DNA from: Rhodococcus sp. SBT000017
GTDB lineage: Bacteria; Actinomycetota; Actinomycetes; Mycobacteriales; Mycobacteriaceae
NCBI RefSeq assembly: GCF_003688915.1
Contig: NZ_REFU01000001.1
Location: forward strand, 3,534,001 to 3,598,000
Reading direction: 5' to 3'
Length of the DNA: 64,000 nucleotides
Both the position numbers and the translations under genes were made by a program. The notes under the pieces are model-generated. The model searched no databases. It was not told the DNA's origin and saw nothing but the letters and a program-made list of their open reading frames with translations. Positions within the stretch are counted from its first letter, which is position 1, and every line of letters begins with the position of its first letter. This document shows positions 7,875 through 17,223 of the stretch, piece after piece.

Positions 7875-9212
7875 CTACCCCAGCCAGTCCAGCACGGCCG
7901 CGGCCGTCCAGGATTGCTGCATGCTGCCGAGCGGCTTGCCGGTGAACGGCTCGTAATACTCGGCGAAGCTGCCGTCGCTGGCCTGGCGCAAGCCTTCGTC
8001 TCGCAACGACAGTGACCGCTCCGACCACCCACGACGCGCGAACGCCCACGAGAACAGCCACGTCATCACCGGCCATACCGGGCCGCGCCAGTACTCACGG
8101 GCACGGAAGTCCTTCGACACCGGGGACGTGGATGGCGGAACCGCGTACCGCAGATCCGGATGCCCGCAGAACCGGGTGCCCTCGAAAAGCCGAATCAGGT
8201 TGCGTTCCTGTTCGCGGGGCAGTCCGCCGCACAGCAACGGTGCGAACATCGCGATGGTCTCGGTGCCGATCCATTGGCCCGTCCGCAGATCGAAGTCACG
8301 GGCCCCACCGGAGCGCGCGTCCGTCGTCGCGATGACTCCCTTGCGGAACTTCTCCGCCCACGACCGCAGCTCCCGAACATCGGAGTGGGGACGCGAATGG
8401 TCTTCGCCGATGGTCGCGAGCACATCGCATGCCACCGCGAAGATGGCGCTGACGAACACATCCTCGACGGCGAAGCTCATCTTCGTCTTCAATGCATCGT
8501 CGTCGTACCCGACCTGCTTCATCTCCTCCACCAGCCAGATGTAGCGGTCGTACTCGAGATTGCTGGGCCGCTGGGAGGAATCGGAGATCACCGCCTTGTC
8601 CTCTCGGAAATACGGATCCATCTCTCCGGGAACCACATTCGCGTAGGCCGAATCCCAACGTGGCGAATTGTCCATCCCCGACTCCCAGCCGTGGAAGACC
8701 GCGATTCGTCCGTTGTCGTCGACATCGCGGGCCTGGGCGAGCCATCGATGCCACCGCACCAGATCACCCCAGCGGCGATCGAGAAACTCCTCGGCGACGG
8801 CACGCGTCGTACGTCCGTGGCGCTTGGAGTGATCGAGGATGCGCTGCACCGCGATCGCGTGGACCGGCGGTTGGGTGATCCCCGAGGTCTGCGGGCTCAT
8901 CGGTGCGTGCGACGCGAGCGTGCCGGTGGCCCACCGCGCAGGCCCGGGGAAGTAGCCGTCGACACCGTTGGCGAAAACGATGTGCGGAATCATCCCGTTC
9001 TTCCACTGCGCGGAGAGCAAGGTGTCCATTTCCACCACGGCCCGCTCCACGCTCAGCGGAGCCAGCCCCACGGAGACGAACGCCGCATCCCAGCTCCACA
9101 TGTGCGGATACAGCCGCGGGGCCGCGCTGGTCATGGTGCCCAGGTCGTTACCCCTGAGCAGATATGCCGCGCGCGCCGCCAGCTGCGTGGAAGTGAAACC
9201 TCGATCGCCCAT
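7875..9212 (-). CDS. ggh: Glucosylglycerate hydrolase (GH63-type)
   Basis: The product is 445 residues when started at the ATG at 9212, matching the roughly 446-residue mycobacterial glucosylglycerate hydrolases. It has an all-alpha (alpha/alpha)6 barrel with family blocks: PHMWSWDAAF near residue 35, KNGMIPHI, HGWESGMDNSPRWD containing the catalytic Asp region, REYWRGPVWPVMTW and the C-terminal FAEYYEPFTG. The enzyme hydrolyses glucosylglycerate (or mannosylglycerate) to sugar and glycerate, reversing accumulation of this compatible solute when nitrogen returns after starvation. It is cytosolic, with no signal peptide. Longer upstream starts exist but would add unrelated residues. Synthesis genes (gpgS/gpgP) are not in the window. 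Substrate specificity is inferred from the family. Confidence 0.8.
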   Translation of the reverse strand: MGDRGFTSTQLAARAAYLLRGNDLGTMTSAAPRLYPHMWSWDAAFVSVGLAPLSVERAVVEMDTLLSAQWKNGMIPHIVFANGVDGYFPGPARWATGTLASHAPMSPQTSGITQPPVHAIAVQRILDHSKRHGRTTRAVAEEFLDRRWGDLVRWHRWLAQARDVDDNGRIAVFHGWESGMDNSPRWDSAYANVVPGEMDPYFREDKAVISDSSQRPSNLEYDRYIWLVEEMKQVGYDDDALKTKMSFAVEDVFVSAIFAVACDVLATIGEDHSRPHSDVRELRSWAEKFRKGVIATTDARSGGARDFDLRTGQWIGTETIAMFAPLLCGGLPREQERNLIRLFEGTRFCGHPDLRYAVPPSTSPVSKDFRAREYWRGPVWPVMTWLFSWAFARRGWSERSLSLRDEGLRQASDGSFAEYYEPFTGKPLGSMQQSWTAAAVLDWLG

Positions 9213-9320
9213 GCATATAGTTTGCGTCCGCGCGCGCGATTCCGCTTGTTTCGATTGCGGACCGAACCTGTCCTCGATTGTTCCTAGTGTGGGTTTCACC
9301 AGCCCACCCAGGAGGAAACA

Positions 9321-9836
9321 ATGACCACCGAGAACACCGACATCACCAAGATGCTCGACGAACAGCGCGCGAATTTCCTCATCACCGTCCGCGGAATCGA
9401 CGACGAGCAGGCGCGCGCCCGCACAACCGCCAGCGAACTGACCCTCGGCGGGCTGCTGCATCACGTGATCAACAACGAACGGCACTGGATGAAGGTGATC
9501 GCCGATCTCGACGACACAGCCGAGTTCGACATGGAATCCGCCGGCGGCGAGTACGTCATGGCGGACGACGAAACCGTGGCGGGGTTGATCGCCGAATGGG
9601 AAGAGCTGGCAAGCGCTACCTCGGCTGCGTTGGAGATCTTGGACCTCGACCTGTCCGTCCCGGTCCCGACGGCACCCTGGGCACCCGAACGCATCTGGCA
9701 GAGCGCACGATTCACGGTGCTGCACATCCTGCGCGAGATCTCCCAGCACGCGGGACATGCCGACATCATTCGCGAAGAACTCGACGGAGCGAACACCACC
9801 CAGACCTGGGCGGCCGCGGCGGGGATGAGCTTCTAG
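9321..9836 (+). CDS. DinB superfamily (DUF664-like) protein
   Basis: The product is 171 residues. A strong ribosome site (AGGAGG, 7-8 bases before the ATG) fixes the start. The sequence has the four-helix-bundle DinB pattern: LGGLLHHVINNERHWM early, and ILREISQHAGHADIIRE late, whose histidines are the usual metal-ligand positions (one in HVINNE, one in QHAGH). Proteins of this group are cytosolic putative metal-dependent S-transferases (mycothiol or bacillithiol dependent) or of unknown function. The following SDR gene starts 13 bases downstream. It is divergent from the glucosylglycerate hydrolase across a 108-base gap. Confidence 0.8.
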   Translation: MTTENTDITKMLDEQRANFLITVRGIDDEQARARTTASELTLGGLLHHVINNERHWMKVIADLDDTAEFDMESAGGEYVMADDETVAGLIAEWEELASATSAALEILDLDLSVPVPTAPWAPERIWQSARFTVLHILREISQHAGHADIIREELDGANTTQTWAAAAGMSF

Positions 9837-9837
9837 C

Positions 9838-9843
9838 TAACCT
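9838..9843 (+). promoter_or_regulatory. Putative -10 (TAACCT) for a leaderless SDR mRNA
   Basis: TAACCT is six bases before the ATG at 9850, with no Shine-Dalgarno sequence, so the SDR gene may be expressed independently of the DinB-like gene. Confidence 0.4.
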
Positions 9844-9849
9844 GGCTTC

Positions 9850-10521
9850 ATGACTCGTACTGCGTTGGTGACCGGAGCAAGCCGTGGCCTCGGAGCCCAC
9901 ATCGCCAGACTGCTCGCCCCGGATCACCACGTCCTGCTCGGCGGACGATCGGCCGAGTCTCTCGAGCCGATTGCGTCGGAGCTGGCAGGGGCTACCCCGT
10001 GGCCGGTGGAACTGACCGATCCCGACGCGGTGGCGGCGGCCGCATCGGGCATCGATTCTCTGGACGTGTTGGTGCACAACGCCGGAGTCGCGGCACTGGG
10101 CACCGTCGAGGAGTCGACGGCGGAGGACTGGCGGCGACAGTACGAGGTGAACGTCATCGCCGTCGTCGAGCTGACTCGGCTGCTCCTACCGGCGCTGCGA
10201 AAGGCGAACGGTCATGTGGTGCTGATCAATTCGGGTGCCGGCATTCGCGCGAACCCGGGTTGGGGTGGCTACGCGGCGAGCAAGTTCGCGCTACGGGCCT
10301 TCGGAGATGCCCTGCGACTCGAGGAGCCGACGCTTCGCGTGACCTCGATCCATCCCGGACGAATCGACACCGAGATGCAGCGCGAGATCGTTGCCCATGA
10401 GGGTGGGGAGTACGACGGCTCGAAGTTCTTGCAGCCCAGCACCGTTGCCCGTGCAGTACGCAACGCCATCGATACCCCCGCCGACGCTCACCCGACAGAG
10501 TTGGTGCTGCGCACCAGGTGA
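9850..10521 (+). CDS. Short-chain dehydrogenase/reductase (SDR)
   Basis: The product is 223 residues, with the classical SDR layout: Rossmann motif TGASRGLG (8-15), LVHNAG (74-79), catalytic Ser128, Tyr141 and Lys145 in YAASK, and the IHPGRIDT segment after strand six. It is a cytosolic NAD(P)-dependent oxidoreductase; the arginines after strand two (GGRS) favour NADP(H). Substrate cannot be deduced. The stop codon lies at the edge of a dispersed hairpin repeat and an integrase remnant, so this gene marks the end of conserved-looking sequence before the accessory block. Confidence 0.85.
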   Translation: MTRTALVTGASRGLGAHIARLLAPDHHVLLGGRSAESLEPIASELAGATPWPVELTDPDAVAAAASGIDSLDVLVHNAGVAALGTVEESTAEDWRRQYEVNVIAVVELTRLLLPALRKANGHVVLINSGAGIRANPGWGGYAASKFALRAFGDALRLEEPTLRVTSIHPGRIDTEMQREIVAHEGGEYDGSKFLQPSTVARAVRNAIDTPADAHPTELVLRTR

Positions 10522-10554
10522 GCGGAACTTCGTAGTGGGGGTCGAGTTTCCGTT
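10520..10554. repeat. Dispersed intergenic hairpin repeat, copy 1
   Basis: GAGCGGAACTTCGTAGTGGG begins here and folds with the downstream CGAGTTTCCGT into an imperfect 11-bp hairpin. A second copy with the same core lies at 36451-36484, again directly after a stop codon. The position suggests a terminator-like or BIME-type element. Confidence 0.5.
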
Positions 10555-10566
10555 CACGACAAGGGG

Positions 10567-10776
10567 TTTGGCGTTGGACTGGTCGACCCCGCTGCGCTCG
10601 CCAAGCTCGGCGGCCATTCACTACGCGCCGGGTTGGTAACGCAAGGCACCCGCAATGGTGCCGACGGATCCGCCATCGCGCGCCAGACCGGACACGCCAG
10701 CCTCGACTCCGTGGAGGTATACCGCTGTGAACACGCCCCCCTGTTAGGCAACGCGGTCAATGAGATCGGGCTGTAG
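10567..10776 (+). pseudogene. Tyrosine recombinase/integrase C-terminal remnant
   Basis: The open frame of 69 codons has no start codon at its left end. It encodes the terminal catalytic part of a phage-type integrase: GGHSLRAGLVTQG (box with His-x-x-Arg), ARQTGHASLDSVEVYR (GH motif followed by the catalytic Tyr) and a C-terminal tail NAVNEIGL. The N-terminal core-binding part and first catalytic Arg are missing, so it cannot be functional. Its TAG abuts the stop of the convergent LCAT-like lipase (10777) with no spacer, placing it exactly at the edge of the foreign-looking operon. It is the only mobile-element trace in the window. Confidence 0.75.
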
Positions 10777-12147
10777 TTACAAGGTCGGCCACACCAGCAC
10801 GGGCGAGGACACTGCTGATTCTTTGCTGCTGTTAGCCGCCCACACCCGAATGATGTGCCCTCCTGGGGGCAGTCCCGCGAGTTTGACAACTTGCGTTGTT
10901 TCGCGAACGACCTTGTTAGATTGGGAGAGGGTTCGTCCTTGCTCGTCGGTCACCGACACGGTCACAGCCTGTGGCCAGACTGGGCAGGAGATGCCGAGGG
11001 TGACAGGTTCAGATGCGTTCGCAATTTCTGGAACTGACACCGCGATCTCCGTTGAGACAGCCGTTTTGAATGTGACCGGTTGGGAAGTTGTAATTGCCTC
11101 GATCTCGTCGAGTGCTGCGCGGTTCACTTGGAGGCTGCCGTGCTTCTCGGCGACGCGTCTGAGGGTATTGTCATCCAACTGTCGGCCTTTGGGGATGGAT
11201 GCGGCGGAAACCGTACCGTCGCCGCCATGGTCTGCGCCTTGTAAGAGGTCGTGCACCGCGAACGAATCTCCGTGGACCGAGATCGATGCCGCAGTCGATT
11301 GCTTGGTACCGACTATGGCGTGAACCATCGGATCGGTGCCCAGCCCCTGTTCAGCCTTCTCGAGTTCGCGGTAGAAAGCCATGCCGTCATCGATGGCGTT
11401 GGAATGCACTCCAGGTAGGTCGTGCCCTTCGATGGTCTCCAGAACCCCTCCGCGGTCCAAACATGCATAGGACGGCAGCAGCTGGTGGGCGGACGGTAGA
11501 TCAGCCACCGCTGAGTGCAGGTCTACACCAACCCTTCCCAGAGCTGGAAGGGGGCCATTCGCAAGAGTTGCAACAGCTTTCAGTGATCCGCGAAACGGGG
11601 TTCCGAGAGTTATTAGCTTACGAGTAACCTCCGCCCCTCCCTCGACTGCGATGTACCACCGGGCCACCAGTCCCCCCATTGAATGGCAGATGAAGATGAC
11701 TTGGGCATCTCGATTGTCGGGTGATGCCTCACGCCACCGACCCAGCGATGTCTCCACGGCTGCCTTCAAGCGGCGGGCGTTGTAGCGGTTCGACAACCGC
11801 CAGTCGTACGGGAAGAGCACTAAGTTGCAAGCCGGACTTTCGGCACCGGCGGCTCTGCGAAAGCCGACGCGCTCCAGTCTGGTGACGAGGGCTCCGTAAC
11901 CCTGGACTGGGGACCACAGACCAGGCACAAGATGTATGTTGCCCATAAGTTCTATCGCGTCCACGCCATCTTCAGGATGGTCGTCCTTAAGGCCCGCCGG
12001 CACACGAAGGTAGTCGATATTGCGGCTGAGATGGACAATCGAGCTTGTCATGGGACCAATTTTGTTGGACCAGAATGGCTTTCCATCCTTTGCCAGCGTG
12101 CTCCCCATGATGCCCGGGATGACTACGACTAGGTCCTTGATTGTCAT
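10777..12147 (-). CDS. LCAT/PDAT-like lipase, effector partner of the caspase-STAND protein
   Basis: The product is 456 residues with no signal peptide, so it is predicted cytosolic. It opens with VVVIPGIMGSTL (oxyanion-region block of the lecithin:cholesterol acyltransferase family), carries the FPYDWRLSN motif, the nucleophile elbow CHSMGG (Ser156), then GGDGTV with Asp310 and EKHGSL with His336. That is a complete Ser-Asp-His triad in canonical order. Residues 355-456 form an extra beta-rich domain that could bind membrane or partner. LCAT-like enzymes hydrolyse or transfer acyl chains of phospholipids. The start overlaps the stop of the upstream caspase gene (ATGA), implying fixed stoichiometry. 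Function as a membrane-attacking effector is inference from context; an ordinary intracellular phospholipase is the alternative. Confidence 0.75.
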   Translation of the reverse strand: MTIKDLVVVIPGIMGSTLAKDGKPFWSNKIGPMTSSIVHLSRNIDYLRVPAGLKDDHPEDGVDAIELMGNIHLVPGLWSPVQGYGALVTRLERVGFRRAAGAESPACNLVLFPYDWRLSNRYNARRLKAAVETSLGRWREASPDNRDAQVIFICHSMGGLVARWYIAVEGGAEVTRKLITLGTPFRGSLKAVATLANGPLPALGRVGVDLHSAVADLPSAHQLLPSYACLDRGGVLETIEGHDLPGVHSNAIDDGMAFYRELEKAEQGLGTDPMVHAIVGTKQSTAASISVHGDSFAVHDLLQGADHGGDGTVSAASIPKGRQLDDNTLRRVAEKHGSLQVNRAALDEIEAITTSQPVTFKTAVSTEIAVSVPEIANASEPVTLGISCPVWPQAVTVSVTDEQGRTLSQSNKVVRETTQVVKLAGLPPGGHIIRVWAANSSKESAVSSPVLVWPTL

Positions 12148-15100
12148 TCCTCACTCTCACGGAAGAGTCGAACTAGCTGCGCGAACTCCGGGTGTGAGGA
12201 ACCTAGGCGAACCGCTGCGGCGATCAGCGGGTCGATACGGCTGGGCGCAAGGTCGCTGACGAGCTGGGTAAGTTCCCTGGCTTGTTGTAGGTGGCCCTTG
12301 CCGACGAGAAATGCACTGAAGAAAAACGACGCGACCGCGGCAACCTCAGCATTGATCGCCTCCTCGGACTGGAGGTTGAGTAGCAGTTGTGTCGCCCGTG
12401 CCAAAGTTGGCTCGTCATACCCGGAGACGATCCGCTCGAGAACGGACTGCGCGCCGTCTGGATCGTGTGTGACTTCGACAACGGCAGTATGCAGATCGTG
12501 CTCCGACAACCGGACCAGGAAGGACGCGGTTTGCGCAGACTTGTCGTTGGCCTCTGCGCGGACACGAAGCTGCTGTAACACGTTGGGCGAGCGTAGTTGT
12601 TCGCCGTCGGTTCCTAGCAGTTCGAGCTGCATGTCTAGATCTGAAGCGACAAAACTCTCGGCGATGTCGGAGGCTATCGGATTCTGGTAGGCAGCGGTGA
12701 TTCCGTGCTCGGCAGCTGCAGTTCGAATCACTCTAAGCTCCACCACTCGCTCAGGACGGATTCCCAGGTAGGCCTCCTCGACGATTGCCTCGAAGGTGGG
12801 TTCCAGAAGGTACGGATGGCGGAGCAGATACTCGCGACCTTCGCTGTGGGTGTCCGACGATCCCCACTGCATCGCTGACCTCAACAGGTCTCGGTTGACG
12901 GTCAACCAGAAAGGCGGTGTAGCATCTGTGTCCTGTGTCCAGACGGCGTCGAAAAAGATCGATGCCGAGCTTCGTTTGCGGCGCGCGAGCGCCCTCAAAC
13001 CGAATTTCAGTTGGGGGTCCAGCTCTCCCAGAGCATCGAGCCCTCTGTTGATCCACGTCGGAACGAATCGATGAAGGTCGGGCAGTCGATTAACCACTGC
13101 ACCCATCAATAGTGCGCGCTGGACGCCGTCGAGTGGCTCCATCATTCGATCGACGTACGCAGGTATGGGCAGCTGCGGATCATCCTCGATCGCATCGGTC
13201 GCGAGAAACGCGAGCACCTCGCCGCATGTGTCGATGTTGGCGGGAGTCAGCTCGGGGATACGTCCGTAACAGTCCAAAGCCTTCAACGCTGACGCGATAG
13301 CACCAGCTCGGTGTTGTGGGACAGCGAAACTCAGGCGAGCATGCGTTCCAAGAGCGGAGGCTAGTTCTATCTCGAACGCACGGTCTGTGCCAGCGAGCTG
13401 GGTGAATAGTTCTACAGCGCGGCGGCTGATGTCGACGCCTGCCTCGAACTCTTGTCTCGTCCCGTGTACGGCCGCAAGATTGCGTAGGGCGGTGGCGTAG
13501 TCGGATTCGGTGACGCGTCCGCTTGATTCAAGAGCGGACACCACGCGTTCTGAGAACTCCAGCTTTAGGTCTACATCGCTGACGCAAACGGTGGCCTGCA
13601 CGAGTGCGTATATGAGCGCATTGGCGATCAGGACCGCGTCAACTCGTCTACTTTGTGCAAGCTCGTCGCAAAGCTGGACAGCCACTGTGGAAGTTGTCGA
13701 TGCGTCCTCCCGATTGTGTGCTGCGAGCTGCAGTATCGACAACTGAGCCATGGTTCGCACAACGTCTATCTCATACCGGGAGTTGGCGCTCGCCAGTGTG
13801 ACGTACAGATCACGGGCTTCCTCAGCACTCGCTACGGCCTCGTCTGCTCTGTTGACATGTGCCAGCCGGTCAGCGTAATTGACCAGCACACGAGCCAGAT
13901 CGCCGAGGTGGCCGCTGCCATGGTCGGCCATCGCACGATAGATCGCCAGGGCTTCCTCTGTGTGTTCGATAGCTGAGCGATGCTGACTCAGTCGGCTCAA
14001 ACAGTTGGCATGATTGTCGAGAATCATCGCGAGACTCCCGACAAGCATTGGATTCAACCCGGTAATTCTCCGGGCCAACTGGATAGCCTCGGCACCGCGG
14101 TCGGCAGCTGCACTGACCGCCCCAAGATTTAGAAGGATTGCGCAATAGTTGTTGAGCGCACCTAGGAGCTGGGAGCGTTCTGACAAGGCGGGACGTTCGG
14201 TTGCTCGGAGGGTGGAAATAGCCTCCGACATCAACTGAAGCGCGCGCTCACCATCACCGAGCTCGTACAACCGGTTCGCAAAGTCGTTCTTCAACCCAGC
14301 TAGCTTCGCTGCCGGTACAGACTCCTGCGTTGCTTGATCGACAAGTTGGAATGCCTCCTCAGTTACCGAGAGTCCTATTCTGAGATCACCTGTCGCGGCT
14401 AAGTGACTGCCAAGATTGCTGAGCGACTCTGCGAGCGCGAGACGGTCCCGGACTCTGTTCCGCAGTTCGAATACTCGCCTCAAGCTGTCGACGGATTGCT
14501 GGCTAGCGCCTACGGCGTTCGAGTCACGGCCAGCAGCGCTGTATGCAAGTGCTAAGACATTCAGTGTGATGCCCAACCTGAAATGGCTTTCGTTGCCGCC
14601 GCGATCGACGAACTCTCTCTCCAAGTCGACAACACGCTCCGCCACCCTCACCGCGGCCGTGGACTGGCCCGCGTCCATCAAGGTCGTCGCGTAGTTGTGG
14701 ACAACGGCTGCGTAGTCGGGGAGGAGCTCGCGGTTTTCAAGAATGAGGTTCTCGTAGGTCCTGACTGCGATGCCAGATGCCTCCAGCGCACGATCGATCT
14801 GTCCATCTGCTTGTAGACACAGCGCTAAGTGTGCGTGAGCCTGCCCGAACAGTGGGCGAGGAACCTCGTTGTCTCTTTTGTCGCGCAGCATTGAGACTGT
14901 TTGCTGCGCAAGCTCGGTCGCTCGTTTCACGTCTCCTGAATCTCGAGCGTTGATCGACGAACCCAGCGTGAGATACTCGAGGAGCCCATCTTGTTCTCGG
15001 ATCACTCGCGGATAGTCGCGCACCATATCCAGACCCGGCCCACCAGCACGCATGATGTACTGCCCGAGATACCGAGCTAGATGTGTCGGGTTATTTGCGC

Positions 15101-17126
15101 CCCGCAACGCTTCGGATGTAGAGGCTTCGCCGATCAAGACGCGTGCAACCTGGAGTTCAACTTCCCCGGGTTCGTGATCGATGAGTGCCTTGAACCGGAA
15201 ATGGTCGGCGATGAAGGGGTGCGCACAGCGATAGACGGCGGTTCCGTGTTCTGAGTCTTCAACGACGTACTTGCCAAATGCAGAGAGAAGCCAGTCAATA
15301 TCGTCGCGAACGAACTTGCGAGTCTGGCTTGTGCCGTTGGCAACAGCGATCCACTCTGTTTCGGGGAATCCTGCCCCCAACCCCCACTGCAGCGCTGCGA
15401 ACAGATGGTTTGCATCCTCGACCGGACGCTCTGAAAGCTGATGCGGATCCGAGACCGATTGCTCGACGACGATGCTGTCAAGGCTGTCGTCGACAGATGT
15501 CGCCAGTAGCACCTCCCAGCCACGCTGAGAGGTGTCGATCGGGGCCTCCGCTAAGTGGTCACAGACGAGTTCAGCTAGTAGGTAGGGCGGCGGATTCTGT
15601 TCGCCGCCGATCCTTCGAAGCTCGTCGGCCACATCCGAGGCATTCATAGTTTCGGCCACATCGGACAATCGGTCGACCACGGACTGAGTCAGAGAAGCCC
15701 AACCCGACGCTCGATGGTGTGTTTCGTCGAGGTCGAGGACCCTGTCCTGGGACGTGAGAACGTCCGTGATGTCCAGCGGAACTGATGTCGGCGTGGCATC
15801 GGGATCAGAGATCCCCCCGCGATCGCCAGTCAGTTGGCCCGCCTTCGTCGAGACTGTCGATCGGCGCGCGGTCACCAGGATCGTCGCAAAGTCGCTCAGT
15901 GGGGATAGGAGTCGATCGATTACGCCAGTGAGCTGGGAGGGTGTCTCATCCAAGCCTTCCACGCCGATGATTGGGATGTGAGGTCCGTTCAACGGTGGTG
16001 CCGACAGGGCCATTCGTTCCAATGCGCCGATCAACTCGAAGGCGTTCCGCGGATTGCTCAGAGGCTCCAGTACACCTGACGCTATGAGTTGTTCGTCGAT
16101 CCGTTCAGCAATTGCGTTGTGATTCAATCCGATCGCACTCACATAGGCATAGGGAGTCTGAGCGATTTGCAAAGATCCATCTTCTGCATCATCCGGTTGA
16201 CCGTGCTGGACCAAGGAGTAGGCAAGAAGAGCTGATTTGCCACAGCCCGGACTTCCAGTGATCACGAAGATCCCTGTTTCGCGTTGGTTGACCCAGGATT
16301 GGACAATGCCCACTTCGGCTGTCCTGCCTGTGAAATGCCGCACCGCAGCGCCGTCGATGATCTCCTGCATGATCATCGCGGACGCCGCAGGTGACCATAG
16401 TGGGTTCTTGAACGTTGGCAGCGCACTACCCGCCGTGGCGAAGTGGGGGATAGGCCCGTGGGACGAGTCGTCCCATTGTTTGATCAGCGCGTCGCAGAGA
16501 TCGTCGCCACGGATGAATTCACTGTGTACGTTCCAGCGACGTCGAAGGATGTCTGCGTGCTTTCCTACTGGGTCTGGCCCGCTTGTCAACAGATCGGCTA
16601 GCGCAGGCCCAAGGGTCTGTTCGCGGGCGGTTTCATTCGCTGCACACGAGGTCAGAACCCCTACCCAATTCGATTCGCTTGCCGTTCCGTGGCTGGTGAA
16701 CAGGTCATCGACCTTGATAGAGATGCCCAGAGCAGAGCCCGAGTGGCACGTATCGAGGACGCAAAGGATTTGATGTGCGCCTGTCAGTACGCAATGCGAC
16801 GCTACTGACACGGGGTCAAAGCCGGAAGCGATGTCGTTGCTGCTGTCACCGACCAGTAGTCGCACGCGTGAGCCGTCTGGGATGCCATGCCCGGACCACA
16901 TCACAAAGACGGTGCCGCCGTCGGCGGAGTACTTTCCCTTGGAGGCTGCTAGCGCGCTGCGAACATCGACTTCTCGTGCGTCGGCAAGGACTTGTGTTTC
17001 GAAGTGGTCGCCCACGAGATCGGCGACCCTGGTTACCTCCGCAACTGATCGCGTTAGATCCGCGAGCTCATGGTCGTCGTAGCGGTCCGTTCCGATTCCA
17101 ATGAACAGTGCTGGACCAGTCGCCAC
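12144..17126 (-). CDS. Caspase-like peptidase / STAND P-loop NTPase / TPR-repeat protein (1660 aa)
   Basis: Residues 1-240 form a caspase-fold (peptidase C14) domain: LFIGIGTDRY first strand, catalytic His80 in MWSGHG and catalytic Cys127 in VLDTCHSG. Around residues 250-560 lies a STAND/NACHT-type NTPase: GR-x-x-E element FTGRTAE, Walker A GSPGCGKS (291-298), Walker B-like IPIIGVEGLDE (about 384-394) and ILVTARR as sensor 1. From about 730 to 1260 there is a long array of helical TPR-like units (recurring A-x-x-L-x-x-A and N-x-A/L-x-x-L-x-x-x-G-x-x-x-x-A patterns), then a further helical tail. This matches signal-activated conflict or cell-death proteins: TPRs sense, NTP-dependent oligomerisation activates, the caspase cuts. 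GTG start with AGAGGG upstream. It is the middle gene of a three-gene operon. Confidence 0.88.
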   Translation of the reverse strand: MATGPALFIGIGTDRYDDHELADLTRSVAEVTRVADLVGDHFETQVLADAREVDVRSALAASKGKYSADGGTVFVMWSGHGIPDGSRVRLLVGDSSNDIASGFDPVSVASHCVLTGAHQILCVLDTCHSGSALGISIKVDDLFTSHGTASESNWVGVLTSCAANETAREQTLGPALADLLTSGPDPVGKHADILRRRWNVHSEFIRGDDLCDALIKQWDDSSHGPIPHFATAGSALPTFKNPLWSPAASAMIMQEIIDGAAVRHFTGRTAEVGIVQSWVNQRETGIFVITGSPGCGKSALLAYSLVQHGQPDDAEDGSLQIAQTPYAYVSAIGLNHNAIAERIDEQLIASGVLEPLSNPRNAFELIGALERMALSAPPLNGPHIPIIGVEGLDETPSQLTGVIDRLLSPLSDFATILVTARRSTVSTKAGQLTGDRGGISDPDATPTSVPLDITDVLTSQDRVLDLDETHHRASGWASLTQSVVDRLSDVAETMNASDVADELRRIGGEQNPPPYLLAELVCDHLAEAPIDTSQRGWEVLLATSVDDSLDSIVVEQSVSDPHQLSERPVEDANHLFAALQWGLGAGFPETEWIAVANGTSQTRKFVRDDIDWLLSAFGKYVVEDSEHGTAVYRCAHPFIADHFRFKALIDHEPGEVELQVARVLIGEASTSEALRGANNPTHLARYLGQYIMRAGGPGLDMVRDYPRVIREQDGLLEYLTLGSSINARDSGDVKRATELAQQTVSMLRDKRDNEVPRPLFGQAHAHLALCLQADGQIDRALEASGIAVRTYENLILENRELLPDYAAVVHNYATTLMDAGQSTAAVRVAERVVDLEREFVDRGGNESHFRLGITLNVLALAYSAAGRDSNAVGASQQSVDSLRRVFELRNRVRDRLALAESLSNLGSHLAATGDLRIGLSVTEEAFQLVDQATQESVPAAKLAGLKNDFANRLYELGDGERALQLMSEAISTLRATERPALSERSQLLGALNNYCAILLNLGAVSAAADRGAEAIQLARRITGLNPMLVGSLAMILDNHANCLSRLSQHRSAIEHTEEALAIYRAMADHGSGHLGDLARVLVNYADRLAHVNRADEAVASAEEARDLYVTLASANSRYEIDVVRTMAQLSILQLAAHNREDASTTSTVAVQLCDELAQSRRVDAVLIANALIYALVQATVCVSDVDLKLEFSERVVSALESSGRVTESDYATALRNLAAVHGTRQEFEAGVDISRRAVELFTQLAGTDRAFEIELASALGTHARLSFAVPQHRAGAIASALKALDCYGRIPELTPANIDTCGEVLAFLATDAIEDDPQLPIPAYVDRMMEPLDGVQRALLMGAVVNRLPDLHRFVPTWINRGLDALGELDPQLKFGLRALARRKRSSASIFFDAVWTQDTDATPPFWLTVNRDLLRSAMQWGSSDTHSEGREYLLRHPYLLEPTFEAIVEEAYLGIRPERVVELRVIRTAAAEHGITAAYQNPIASDIAESFVASDLDMQLELLGTDGEQLRSPNVLQQLRVRAEANDKSAQTASFLVRLSEHDLHTAVVEVTHDPDGAQSVLERIVSGYDEPTLARATQLLLNLQSEEAINAEVAAVASFFFSAFLVGKGHLQQARELTQLVSDLAPSRIDPLIAAAVRLGSSHPEFAQLVRLFRESEE

Positions 17127-17223
17127 ATTCCGCCCTCTCGTCCGACCTAAATTAGCGTAAGCGCATCGTCTGCCTCTGAATCGGCCTCGAAGTTGCGTGC
17201 AACCACCCCGCTGAACTCGTCGC

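Noticed and set aside
12298..12690. Plus-strand frames inside the caspase-STAND gene
   Set aside because: Antisense to a 1660-residue protein with intact motifs; no independent support.
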